A stretch of 64,000 bases of DNA from Dethiosulfovibrio faecalis (GTDB lineage: Bacteria > Synergistota > Synergistia > Synergistales > Dethiosulfovibrionaceae). The translations under genes were made by a program, and so were the position numbers. The stretch lies in assembly GCF_021568795.1 (NCBI RefSeq), contig NZ_JAKGUE010000004.1, positions 62,001 through 126,000 on the forward strand, written 5' to 3'. The notes under the pieces were generated by a model. That model did no database searches, had not been told where the DNA came from, and saw only the letters and a program-made list of their open reading frames with translations. Below, piece after piece: positions 1-7,922 of this stretch (the first letter of the stretch is position 1; the number at the start of each line of letters is the position of its first letter).

Positions 1-156
1 GACGACGGCGCAAGCGCCGCATTCACCGGTATCGCAACCTCTCTTAACCTCGGAAAAACCGCCGTCTCTAAGGGCCTGGAGTAAAGTAGCGTCGGGCTCG
101 AACGACAGGACCTTCTCTATCCCGTTTATCACGAAACGTCCTTCCAAGACAGCCAC
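1..156 (-). CDS. 2Fe-2S subunit of a molybdenum hydroxylase (partial, 5' end only)
   Basis: This is the first 52 codons of a CoxS/XdhC-type small iron-sulfur subunit; the gene runs off the window. The visible residues have the plant-ferredoxin-like N-terminal layout of the family. A short strand region with INGIEKV is followed by LLQALRD and then the first cluster motif CDTGECGAC, which in this family holds Cys ligands of the proximal 2Fe-2S centre. The start is GTG at 154-156, directly abutting the TAG stop of the FAD subunit, so the two are translationally coupled. The subunit would pass electrons between the molybdenum site and FAD. The catalytic subunit should lie just outside the window; it is not seen here. 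Confidence 0.85.
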   Translation of the reverse strand, partial: MAVLEGRFVINGIEKVLSFEPDATLLQALRDGGFSEVKRGCDTGECGACAVV

Positions 157-963
157 CTACCTTTCCAAGAGCTCCGCCAGGCCTCTCTCGAACCAGACCT
201 TGGCGACCTGACCGAAATACTCGCCGCTTCCGGATTTTTTATCCGGAAAATCCAGATCGAGCTTTTCGGCCACGGCGTTGACGTCCACATCGCCGTAACG
301 GATCCCTTTGAGACTCTCGGAGACATCGTTAAAGACCTTGAAACGCTCCTTGGTCCCCACGCAAGCACCTCGAAAATCGGCCAGGACCTCTCCATCCCTT
401 TGGGCCAACAGGGTCATCGTGAAACCTGGGTAATCGAAACCGACGCGGACCTCTCTGTAATACCAGCCGTCCATAGGGACATCGGGAACAACGATGGATC
501 TAATCACCGATCCCCTGAAAAGCCCCCTGTTGGACACGAAATGATCTATCGGATAACGTCCCGATACCGTTCCGACCAGATCCACCGATGCTCCTAGAGC
601 CAAGAGAGGCCCCATGAGATCGGACCACAGGGGGAAGAAAGCCACGCTGCCACCGAGGGTAATCCTGTTTCTCAAAGGCGTAGAGGCCGCCTGACTAAGG
701 GCGGACACCAGGATATGTCCGGGACGAATTCTCGACAGCTCCTCCACCGTCCGAGAAAACGAACAGGTCGCCCCCAAAAGGATATCTTTCCCATCCTCGT
801 AGCAACGGTCCCATCCCATCCGGCCCAGATCGACCACGACCTCGGAGGATCTGACACGACCCCGAGGAATTCCAGTCCCCCCTCCGTGAACCAGGGGATT
901 ATCTCTCTCCAATAAACCGACGAGCTCATCGATCTCGGAAGGAAAAAGCCATTTTGAACTCAA
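157..963 (-). CDS. FAD-binding subunit of a molybdenum hydroxylase (CoxM/XdhB-like)
   Basis: The protein is about 268 residues, close to the usual 280-290 for the FAD subunit of xanthine dehydrogenase/CO dehydrogenase-type enzymes. The N-terminal part has LVHGGGTGIPRG, like the FAD pyrophosphate-binding loop of the PCMH fold, and later TPLRNRITLGGSV, matching the second family FAD motif. I chose TTG at 961-963 as the start because AGAGGAGG lies seven bases before it; the open frame continues upstream to 1041, but that part does not resemble the family. It sits just before the 2Fe-2S subunit. With XdhC and purine genes nearby, a xanthine or related purine substrate is plausible but not shown. 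Confidence 0.82.
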   Translation of the reverse strand: MSSKWLFPSEIDELVGLLERDNPLVHGGGTGIPRGRVRSSEVVVDLGRMGWDRCYEDGKDILLGATCSFSRTVEELSRIRPGHILVSALSQAASTPLRNRITLGGSVAFFPLWSDLMGPLLALGASVDLVGTVSGRYPIDHFVSNRGLFRGSVIRSIVVPDVPMDGWYYREVRVGFDYPGFTMTLLAQRDGEVLADFRGACVGTKERFKVFNDVSESLKGIRYGDVDVNAVAEKLDLDFPDKKSGSGEYFGQVAKVWFERGLAELLER

Positions 964-988
964 GTTGCCCCCTCCTCTGACTAAGACA

Positions 989-1011
989 TGACATTGTCTT
1001 TTTAATGTCAA
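989..1011 (-). promoter_or_regulatory. Inverted repeat overlapping a possible -35 box before the hydroxylase genes
   Basis: The perfect inverted repeat TGACATT-N8-AATGTCA occupies 989-1010. On the minus strand a consensus -35 hexamer TTGACA (1011-1006) overlaps one arm. The best -10 at 17 bp is the poor TGTCTT, so a regulator may be needed for activity. This fits an operator for the FAD and 2Fe-2S subunit genes. The regulator is unknown; it does not look like a textbook ModE site. Confidence 0.45.
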
Positions 1012-1109
1012 TATCGTATATTTCGGCGACCTCGGTGTCAAGAAAACCGACAGCGCCTACCATAGGGAAAGTCAATGGATTGGATCGAATATTTCCGATA
1101 TACAACGGT

Positions 1110-2096
1110 TCAATTACCGCAATCCCCACTCCGTCCTCTTAAAGTCTCCAACCCATGACCGATCACGGACTCCACCGCTTGAAAACATTGGGTCGCTCCT
1201 CTTACGCTTCCTGGCATGGCCAATATCAGAGATCTACCTCTGGTGACGGCCAACCCTCTGGATAAAACCGCCCTATCGGTGAAGTTGAGAGAATAGGACC
1301 TCATCCTCTCTCCCAGCCCCGGTACCTCCCTGTCCGCTATGGACATGACCGCTTCCGGCGTCACGTCCCTGGAGGAGAGGCCGGTTCCACCTGTTATCAA
1401 GACCATATGGACGTCTTCCTCGTCCACCCATTTCACGATCCTGTCCGCTATAACAATCTTCTCATCCGGCACTATAGCCCTATCTTTTACATGGTATCCG
1501 AGCTCCTCTACAACCCTGCATAGAGCCGGACCGGATCGATCCTCTCTCTCCCCGCGGCTGCCCTTATCGCTCACGGTCAGGACTGCCACGGTTATCTCCG
1601 ATAGATCGCATGTCCTATCTAAACCGTCCCTGATCCACCTACCGCTTTTACCGCCTGATTTTTCCAGAAGTCTGATCCCCTGTATCTCCATGCCCTTATC
1701 GACCGCTTTACACATATCGTAGACCGTAAGCGCGGCTACTGAGACGCCGGTCAAAGCCTCCATCTCCACTCCAGTCACGTCTCCGGCCTTGACCTTGCAG
1801 GTTATATGGACCCCTTTGTCTGGATCCAGGCGACAGATGACGGCACCGTGGTCCAGTCTGAGAGGATGGCAAAGCGGGATCAGGTCGGAGGTCTTTTTGA
1901 TCGCAGAGATCCCCGCAAGCTCGGCGATGCGCAGGACATCTCCCTTTCTGTTCCCTCCCTCCGCCACGGCATCGCGGACCTTATCTGACATCAGGACCCA
2001 TCCCTCCGCCTCGGCGGTCCTGTCTGTCTTGTTTTTTCCTCCTACATCCACCATCCTGGGGTGTCCCTCGTCGTCGATGTGGGTAAACTTCGACAT
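1110..2096 (-). CDS. moaC: MoaC-MoaB/MogA fusion, molybdopterin biosynthesis
   Basis: One 328-residue protein carries two cofactor enzymes. Residues 1-155 are MoaC (cyclic pyranopterin monophosphate synthase), with KKTSDLIPLCHPL and MEALTGVSVAALTVYDMCK, which hold the family's catalytic His, Lys and Asp. Residues about 165-325 are a MoaB/MogA domain with LITGGTGLSSRDVTPEA and the AMPGS substrate loop, expected to adenylate molybdopterin. The gene lies six bases after moaA and so is in the same transcript. Known fusions join other pairs of pathway enzymes; this one links an early and a late step. No frameshift or missing motif is seen. Confidence 0.92.
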   Translation of the reverse strand: MSKFTHIDDEGHPRMVDVGGKNKTDRTAEAEGWVLMSDKVRDAVAEGGNRKGDVLRIAELAGISAIKKTSDLIPLCHPLRLDHGAVICRLDPDKGVHITCKVKAGDVTGVEMEALTGVSVAALTVYDMCKAVDKGMEIQGIRLLEKSGGKSGRWIRDGLDRTCDLSEITVAVLTVSDKGSRGEREDRSGPALCRVVEELGYHVKDRAIVPDEKIVIADRIVKWVDEEDVHMVLITGGTGLSSRDVTPEAVMSIADREVPGLGERMRSYSLNFTDRAVLSRGLAVTRGRSLILAMPGSVRGATQCFQAVESVIGHGLETLRGRSGDCGN

Positions 2097-2102
2097 CTGA
2101 CA

Positions 2103-3080
2103 TCAACCTCCTATCCTGGACATACGGCTTTCGCCACGAGCGACCTGAGTCCAACATTCGGGTTTATCGAGGGCAGCGGCCGCTATAGTCTCCACGAGAG
2201 CCTCACCGCATCTGTTCCTGAGAGCGGACATGACGCTGCGGCCTCTAACGTCGAAAAGACAAGGTCGAACCTCTCCGTCGGAGGTTATCCTGAGCCTGTT
2301 GCAACGATCGCAGAAATGATGGGACACGGCGGCTATGAGCCCCAATCTCTGCCCCGTAGTTCGATTTCTGTAATACACGGAAGGCCCGGAAATGCCGCTC
2401 TCGGAAGACCTTTCCGGGATCCAGAGCTCCCTGTCGGGAAGCCCATCGATCATGTCGTCCACGGAGACGAATGCGTTCTCAAACCATACGTCGGAATCGA
2501 GAGGCATAAACTCTATCAGTCTCAAAAGGGCCCCTCTTTCTCTGGCGAAACCGAGCAAATCCGGCAATTCGTCGTCGTTAAAACCCTTCACGATAACCGT
2601 ATTCAATTTCACCGCATTCGAGCTATCGACCAGGGCATCGATACCCTCTATCACAGATCCCAGATCTCCGAGCCTGGTTATATCCCTGAAACGTTCGGGG
2701 TTCAGGCTATCGAGACTGACGCTTATACCGTCCAGATCAAGATCTCCCAATCTCTTGGCCCAGAGCTTCACCAAGGAGCCGTTGGTCGTCACAGCCACCG
2801 CCAATTCGGGTAGCTCCGACCTCAGTCTCTCCAAAAAGGGGACGAAGTCCTTTCTTACGAAAGGCTCCCCTCCGGTAAACCTCAACCGTCTCACCCCCAT
2901 GGAAGACAGGGCCTTAGCCAGAAAGAGGATATCCTCATAGCTCATTATCTCCTCGTGGCTCAAGGTCGGCACTCCTCCGGACGGCATACAGTATCGACAA
3001 CGAAAATTACACCTATCGGTCACGGAGATCCTGACGTAGTTCAGAAATCTTCCGAAACTGGACTCTATACCTCGTCCCAT
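2103..3080 (-). CDS. moaA: GTP 3',8-cyclase MoaA (radical SAM)
   Basis: The 325-residue length is normal for MoaA. The N-terminus has RISVTDRCNFRCRYCMP, the CxxxCxxC radical-SAM cluster motif with the family spacing, followed by FTGGEPF. The C-terminal part has CDRCNRLRITSDGEVRPCLF, whose three Cys bind the second 4Fe-4S cluster that holds GTP. The usual extreme C-terminal GG appears as RIGG. The start ATG is preceded by AAGGAG. It makes 3',8-cyclo-GTP, which the downstream MoaC domain converts to cPMP. It leads a two-gene unit with the MoaC-MoaB fusion. Confidence 0.95.
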   Translation of the reverse strand: MGRGIESSFGRFLNYVRISVTDRCNFRCRYCMPSGGVPTLSHEEIMSYEDILFLAKALSSMGVRRLRFTGGEPFVRKDFVPFLERLRSELPELAVAVTTNGSLVKLWAKRLGDLDLDGISVSLDSLNPERFRDITRLGDLGSVIEGIDALVDSSNAVKLNTVIVKGFNDDELPDLLGFARERGALLRLIEFMPLDSDVWFENAFVSVDDMIDGLPDRELWIPERSSESGISGPSVYYRNRTTGQRLGLIAAVSHHFCDRCNRLRITSDGEVRPCLFDVRGRSVMSALRNRCGEALVETIAAAALDKPECWTQVARGESRMSRIGG

Positions 3081-3131
3081 CGGCTCAGCTCCTTAGCGGT
3101 CTATTATGATTATTCCAAACCACTTTAGCAC

Positions 3132-3166
3132 GACGAGCCCCCTCCAACAAACGGAGGGGGCTCGTC
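3132..3166 (-). terminator. Strong hairpin after the AbgT gene
   Basis: A perfect 14-bp stem (3132-3145 paired with 3153-3166) has a 7-base loop and a very GC-rich lower half. It lies 25 bases after the AbgT stop and before moaA. The U tract is poor on both strands, so it may be a terminator or an mRNA-stabilising hairpin. Confidence 0.6.
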
Positions 3167-3190
3167 CTTACCGCTAAAAACCGCTGTAGA

Positions 3191-4741
3191 TCAACCTACG
3201 AAGATACCTGCTCCAGGTCCGAGAGGCAGATTAAGGAAGTACCACACTGCCAAGAGAGCTATCCAGGCAACGGCAAAGAATATCGACAGAGGAATCCCTC
3301 TGGATACGATCGTCCCTATACCGGCATCTTTATCGTACTTGGCGGCAAAACCCAGGAGTATGGGGAAATAGGGCATCATGGGGGTTATCGAGTTGGTGCA
3401 GGAGTCACCGATACGATACAGAAGCTGCGCAAGCTGAGGAGAATAACCGAGATAGTAGAGCATCGGAACTATGACGGGAGCCATGAAAGCCCACTTGGTA
3501 GAACCACTGGTTATGAAGAGGTTCACGAAAGTGGAGAACAGAATTATCATCACCAGAAGGCTGAATCCGGTAAAACCGGCGTTCTTAAGCCCCTCAGCCA
3601 GTTTTACCGCCATCACGATAGCCATATTCGACTTGGAGAAAGCCGCTATGAAGTTGGCGATGGGCAGGATTATGACTATATAACTGGCCATACCTCCCAC
3701 GCCCTCTACCATAGAACTGACCAACTCCTTTGCCGTCTTTATCGTTCCGGCCTTCTTGCCGTAGATGACCCCGACCAGGATGAAATAGAGGAGCAGAATA
3801 GGCACCAGGCCCTTTATGAAAGGCGAAGGAATCAGAACGTCCTTAACCGGATCTCTGAGGATGCTGCCAGGCACCATGGCATAAGAGATGAGACCGATCC
3901 AATAGACGGCGGTAAATATCATGGCGGCCCGGAAGGCCTTGTTTTCCTGCTCGGACACCTCGAATCCTCCGCCGCCGTGCTGCATCTCCTCCGCCGCCTG
4001 GCAGTGTTCGAATTTCTCGTCCCACTGACCGAAAGAGGGCATCATGAACTTGCTGACGAAGATGGAAGCCAAACCGGATATCACGAAGGTGGACACCACC
4101 ATGAAGAAGTAGTTGGCGGTGGGATAGACTTCCGCACCGGGCTTGACTATCTGATAGGCGGTAGTGGAGATCCCCGCCAGCAACAGATCTGTACCGGCTA
4201 TGAACAGGTTGGCGGTGAAACCGGCACACACAGCACCGTAACCGACGACCAGACCGAATATAGGGTTCTTCCTCATGGAGAAGAAAAGAGCTCCCGTAAG
4301 GGGGGGGACTATTACTATGGCCGCATCGGAGGCCAGGTTACCGCAAATTCCGAAGAGAAAAACCGCGAAGATGAGGAATTTTTCCGGCACCTTGGCGATA
4401 TTCTTCATGAGATTCTCCAGGAATCCGGATTTCGTGGTAACCCCTAGACCGATCATCATGACCAAGACCAACCCGAGAGGTGGGAATCCTGCGAAATTCT
4501 TGACCATGTTCTTCACGGACCAATCAAACCCCTTGTGTGACAGCAGGTTCATTATGGCCACGGTATCCTCCGTCCCCGGTTTCTGGACAGAGACACCCTC
4601 GAAAATCGCGGAAAGAGCCAGGACTATAGCCCAAAGGCCCATGAACAGCCAGAAAGGATGGGGCAGTTTGTTTCCCGCTACCTCGATACCCTTAATGACC
4701 TTTACGAAAAAACCATCTTTTTTGGTCGTTTCCCTAGACAT
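3191..4741 (-). CDS. AbgT-family transporter
   Basis: This 516-residue, highly hydrophobic protein fits the AbgT family (p-aminobenzoyl-glutamate and related anion carriers; some members export sulfonamides). It has a short cytoplasmic N-terminus, then KLPHPFWLF, the typical start of the first membrane segment. A long series of segments follows, with GNLASDAAIVIVPPL and, near the end, TNSITPMMPYFPIL, both characteristic of the re-entrant hairpin regions. A hydrophilic loop with HGGGGFEVSEQ sits mid-protein. The start has GGAGGG upstream. It stands alone, with a strong hairpin behind it. Substrate is not determined; p-aminobenzoyl-glutamate or short peptides would fit a peptide fermenter. Confidence 0.88.
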   Translation of the reverse strand: MSRETTKKDGFFVKVIKGIEVAGNKLPHPFWLFMGLWAIVLALSAIFEGVSVQKPGTEDTVAIMNLLSHKGFDWSVKNMVKNFAGFPPLGLVLVMMIGLGVTTKSGFLENLMKNIAKVPEKFLIFAVFLFGICGNLASDAAIVIVPPLTGALFFSMRKNPIFGLVVGYGAVCAGFTANLFIAGTDLLLAGISTTAYQIVKPGAEVYPTANYFFMVVSTFVISGLASIFVSKFMMPSFGQWDEKFEHCQAAEEMQHGGGGFEVSEQENKAFRAAMIFTAVYWIGLISYAMVPGSILRDPVKDVLIPSPFIKGLVPILLLYFILVGVIYGKKAGTIKTAKELVSSMVEGVGGMASYIVIILPIANFIAAFSKSNMAIVMAVKLAEGLKNAGFTGFSLLVMIILFSTFVNLFITSGSTKWAFMAPVIVPMLYYLGYSPQLAQLLYRIGDSCTNSITPMMPYFPILLGFAAKYDKDAGIGTIVSRGIPLSIFFAVAWIALLAVWYFLNLPLGPGAGIFVG

Positions 4742-4926
4742 AAAAGCCCTCCATAAATAACACTAAAAAAGCTTGAACGAGTCGAGCCACCCCCGACATA
4801 CATCAGCTACAGATAGAAAAAATCCCACTTTTGCGACTGTTCCTTTAAACCACCACCTCTCTGAAACGTCGACTCATCGATCAAATTATCATACCAAAAA
4901 ATCGTCTACGGTGGATACCTTTCAGT

Positions 4927-5358
4927 TTAATTCGAAAAATTCCAGGAAACCTCGTCTCCCAATCTCACGATACCCTCATCGACGACCTTCAAAAAAAAAC
5001 CTACGTCGGGAAGGAGACACCATCCCCTATAGTCGTAGGAATGGGGCTCTCCCGGCTTTTTTCCTCTCTCTACAAGCAAAAGAGAGACATCAGCTATCTT
5101 AAGCTCCGTCCCTACAGGAAGATCCTTCGGCAACCCCGAAATTATCAGGTTCTCCGCCAAGGCTCCTGGAGGAAAGCTGAATCCGGCCTGGCTCTCCGCA
5201 GCCGATATATCCTCCGACCTCAACAGACTGACCTCTCTCTCGGAGACACCTCGGTGAGAATCTCCGTCTATACCTCCGAACAGGAAAGAGGCACAGGGGA
5301 CGGATCTCTTAGGTTCTTGACGTTTGGAGCTAATACATATAGCCTCGATTTTCGACAT
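4927..5358 (-). CDS. MOSC domain protein
   Basis: The 143-residue protein is a stand-alone MOSC domain. Visible features are the early GGIDGDSHRG, the central AENLIISGL, matching the GEN/AENL motif, and the C-terminal GFFLKVVDEGIVRLGDEV strand pair. The conserved Cys (in RGWC) that carries the sulfur or binds the Mo cofactor in MOSC sulfurases is present. In bacteria such short MOSC proteins accompany Mo-cofactor genes and are thought to act in sulfuration or cofactor handling. It is transcribed divergently from the molybdate transporter. The start ATG has AAAGGAGG upstream. Confidence 0.88.
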   Translation of the reverse strand: MSKIEAICISSKRQEPKRSVPCASFLFGGIDGDSHRGVSEREVSLLRSEDISAAESQAGFSFPPGALAENLIISGLPKDLPVGTELKIADVSLLLVERGKKPGEPHSYDYRGWCLLPDVGFFLKVVDEGIVRLGDEVSWNFSN

Positions 5359-5401
5359 GATTATATGGAATCCTCCTTTTTTTTCGGTGTATAATACACT
5401 C

Positions 5402-5414
5402 GCAACTAGGTTGC
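5402..5414. promoter_or_regulatory. Palindrome between divergent MOSC and molybdate-transporter genes
   Basis: GCAAC-TAG-GTTGC is a perfect 5-bp-arm palindrome centred at 5408. It is flanked by two TATAAT boxes on the plus strand (5390-5395 and 5419-5424). Its position between two molybdenum-related divergent genes suggests an operator, but nothing here identifies the regulator. It differs from the classic ModE consensus. Confidence 0.35.
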
Positions 5415-5473
5415 ATTATATAATATCCTCCATAAACAACGACCGGGGGAAATATCGAAGGAGGTCCTGCAAC

Positions 5474-6211
5474 GTGAAGCAGTCAACGAAGAAAAACATT
5501 ATATCGATCGTCTCAATCGCTCTGTTCCTTTTCTCAACCGTGCCCTCTACAGCTACGGATCGGGAGATAGTGGCCGTGGCCGCCGGAATAGCACCATGCG
5601 TCGAGGAGGTCATGACGCTTTACGTATCGGCAGGGAACGAGCCTCTCTCCATCGTGAAGGGACCCTGTGGAGCTCTCGCAAAACAGGCCGATGCCGACGC
5701 ACCGTATGGGCTTATACTGCTCTCGGAACCGAGATGGCCAAAGTGGATGGAGGATCGCGACCTTCTGGTAGATGTTCACACCTTCGCCATAGGACAACTG
5801 GTACTGTGGAGTCCCGAGGCGGAAAAACCGAATCTGTCCGATCTCGAAAAGAAAACCGTAGCCATACCGGATCCGGATACCACCGCCTACGGCATGGCTG
5901 CCCAAAAACACCTCCAGAGACTGAATATGTGGGACTCGCTAGATCGAAAAAAAGTCCTGCCGGCAAAGTCGGCCCCGCAGGCTATCATCACAGTAAAGAG
6001 CGGTGCGGCCGAGTGGGCTTTTATCCCCGAGAGCGCTGCTCTGAAGGCCGGAGGTTCATTTACCGTCATGGAGGGAGCCACTCTGCCCCAGGTAGGAGGT
6101 CTATCCCCTTCCGCCGGGGTCGAGGCAAAAAAATTCTGGTCTTTCTGCCGTTCCTCCCAGACCGACCCCATATGGCTGAAATGGGGGTTCGCTCTGGAGA
6201 AACGTAATTGA
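5474..6211 (+). CDS. modA: ModA-like molybdate/tungstate-binding protein
   Basis: This is a 245-residue secreted receptor. The first 30 residues are a signal peptide (KK, then a hydrophobic stretch, ending near STATDRE). Mature sequence features VAVAAGIAPCVEEVM and GPCGALAKQ, equivalent to the oxyanion-binding loops of ModA, where GSSGALAKQ is usual. DPDTTAYGMAAQ matches the third family loop. The start is GTG at 5474 with AAGGAGG upstream; earlier in-frame starts would destroy the signal peptide. It overlaps the ModB TTG start by four bases. The divergence from classic ModA and the Ser-to-Cys change leave open tungstate or another oxyanion. Confidence 0.8.
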   Translation: MKQSTKKNIISIVSIALFLFSTVPSTATDREIVAVAAGIAPCVEEVMTLYVSAGNEPLSIVKGPCGALAKQADADAPYGLILLSEPRWPKWMEDRDLLVDVHTFAIGQLVLWSPEAEKPNLSDLEKKTVAIPDPDTTAYGMAAQKHLQRLNMWDSLDRKKVLPAKSAPQAIITVKSGAAEWAFIPESAALKAGGSFTVMEGATLPQVGGLSPSAGVEAKKFWSFCRSSQTDPIWLKWGFALEKRN

Positions 6212-6837
6212 TCCAATCGCTGATAATAAGCCTTAAAGTCCTGGTCGTAGATGTCCCCCTTCTCTTGATAATCGGTATGTCCTCGGGATGGCTTCTCGCT
6301 AAAAAGGATTTCCCAGGCAAACCTATTCTGGAAACAGCGCTAATGCTTCCGGTGGCGCTCCCTCCGGCAGTGTTGGGACTCTACCTGCTCATGGCGCTCG
6401 GCAGCATACCGGCCACGAGATCGATGGGATTGCTCTTTTCCTTTCCCGCCGCCTCTATAGCGGCCCTCATTCCGTCGATGCCTCTGATAATATCCGCGTC
6501 CAGGACCGGTTTCCTCTCCGTGCCCAACTCTCTGGAAGAGGCGGCACGGACCATGGGCAAGGGAGAATGGCAGATATTCTACAGGATAACCCTTCCTCTG
6601 GCACGAAAGTACATACTGGCCGGATTGGCCCTGTCATCGGCCAGAGCCTTAGGGGACTTCGGCGTTACACTGATGATAGCGGGGAACATACCGGGCAGAA
6701 CGCAGACTTTGCCGTTGTACATATACAGTCAGGTCGAGTCTCTGGAGTTCGCGAAGGCGAACGCCGCGGCGGCTGTGCTGGCGTGTGTCGGTATAGCCAG
6801 CCTGCTTTTCGTGAGAAGAATGGAAGGTCAATCGTGA
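6208..6837 (+). CDS. modB: ModB-type molybdate ABC permease
   Basis: The 209-residue membrane protein matches the usual ModB size and has about five membrane segments. The EAA loop contacting the ATPase is clear: LEEAARTMGKGEWQIFYRITLPLA. The ending LADFG-like motif appears as ALGDFGVTLMIAGNIPGRTQT, a ModB hallmark. The start is TTG, overlapping the ModA stop (TTGA), with GGAG upstream. Its end overlaps modC by GTGA. The three genes form a standard ABC importer for molybdate. Confidence 0.93.
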   Translation: MIQSLIISLKVLVVDVPLLLIIGMSSGWLLAKKDFPGKPILETALMLPVALPPAVLGLYLLMALGSIPATRSMGLLFSFPAASIAALIPSMPLIISASRTGFLSVPNSLEEAARTMGKGEWQIFYRITLPLARKYILAGLALSSARALGDFGVTLMIAGNIPGRTQTLPLYIYSQVESLEFAKANAAAAVLACVGIASLLFVRRMEGQS

Positions 6838-7922
6838 CGTGGCTGGACGCATCCTTCAGACACAGTGTAGGAGATTTCGATCTAGACGTGGACATCTCCA
6901 TGGAAAAGGAGATCTCGGTCCTCTTCGGACCCAGCGGAGCGGGGAAGAGCATGACCCTGAGACTTCTGGCGGGACTCATCAAGCCTAACGGCGGAGGCAG
7001 ACTGATCCTTGGTGACAGGGTGTTGTCCGACGGGAATTCATGGGCATCCCCTAAGACGAGAAAGATCTCCATGGTGTTTCAGGATCTCGCCCTTTTTCCA
7101 CATATGACAGCCCAACGAAACGTGGCTTTCGCCATGGACGACAGGATGCCCCGAAAAGAGGCGAATAAAAAGGCGGGTCGATGGCTCGAAAAAGTGGGAT
7201 TAAACGGAAAGGAGAACCTTTTTCCACCCCAACTCTCCGGAGGACAAAGACAAAGGGTCGCCCTGGCCAGATCCCTGGCCTCCGATCCGGATCTGATCCT
7301 CTTGGACGAGCCCTTCAGCGCTTTGGATACCCCTCTCAGAAGATCTCTGAGAAGGGAGCTGAAAAGGCTTCACAGAGAGACCTCCGTTCCCATGATATAC
7401 GTTACCCACCAGATAGAGGACGTCTGTTCGCTGGGCGACCGCATCTTTCTGGTAAAGGACGGCAGGATCACCGGCAAGATAAGATCGAAGGAACTGCTAT
7501 CCGGAACGGGGGAGAGGTGGCATTCCCTGGGATGGGGAACCACTATTGAGGGAACGGTGGTGAGAGGCGACGGAGGTATGCGTTTTCTTTGGAACGGAGG
7601 GAAGCTAATGCTCCCGCCTTCGATAAACGAAGAGGGCCCGGCCTCCGCCTTCATAAACCCCGACAACATATCTCTGCTGTATCCGGGCATACCGATGGAC
7701 CCTATCTTCTCCGGAAACCTAGTACGTGGGACGGTGCTCGAGAGGTACATCATAGGCAACGTGTGCCATCTACACGTTGACGGAGGAGGGACTAACTGGC
7801 AGCTGGAATTCCCTTCGACCTCATACACCTCTCTGGATACGGAGGAAGGTTCATCCGTGGAGATGGCGGTAAGGCCGAGGAATATATCGATCATATTCAA
7901 AAATCGGAGGAATCTACCATGA
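6834..7922 (+). CDS. modC: ModC-type molybdate ABC ATPase
   Basis: The 362-residue ATPase has Walker A GPSGAGKS, the Q-loop VFQDLALFPHMT, signature LSGGQRQRVALARSLA, Walker B LILLDEPFSALD and the H-loop YVTHQ. Residues beyond about 240 form a TOBE/MOP-like C-terminal region, which in ModC binds molybdate and can inhibit transport. I chose the GTG start at 6834 because it overlaps the modB stop and gives the normal short N-terminus; the open frame runs much further upstream inside modB. It overlaps the next gene by ATGA. Confidence 0.93.
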   Translation: MTWLDASFRHSVGDFDLDVDISMEKEISVLFGPSGAGKSMTLRLLAGLIKPNGGGRLILGDRVLSDGNSWASPKTRKISMVFQDLALFPHMTAQRNVAFAMDDRMPRKEANKKAGRWLEKVGLNGKENLFPPQLSGGQRQRVALARSLASDPDLILLDEPFSALDTPLRRSLRRELKRLHRETSVPMIYVTHQIEDVCSLGDRIFLVKDGRITGKIRSKELLSGTGERWHSLGWGTTIEGTVVRGDGGMRFLWNGGKLMLPPSINEEGPASAFINPDNISLLYPGIPMDPIFSGNLVRGTVLERYIIGNVCHLHVDGGGTNWQLEFPSTSYTSLDTEEGSSVEMAVRPRNISIIFKNRRNLP

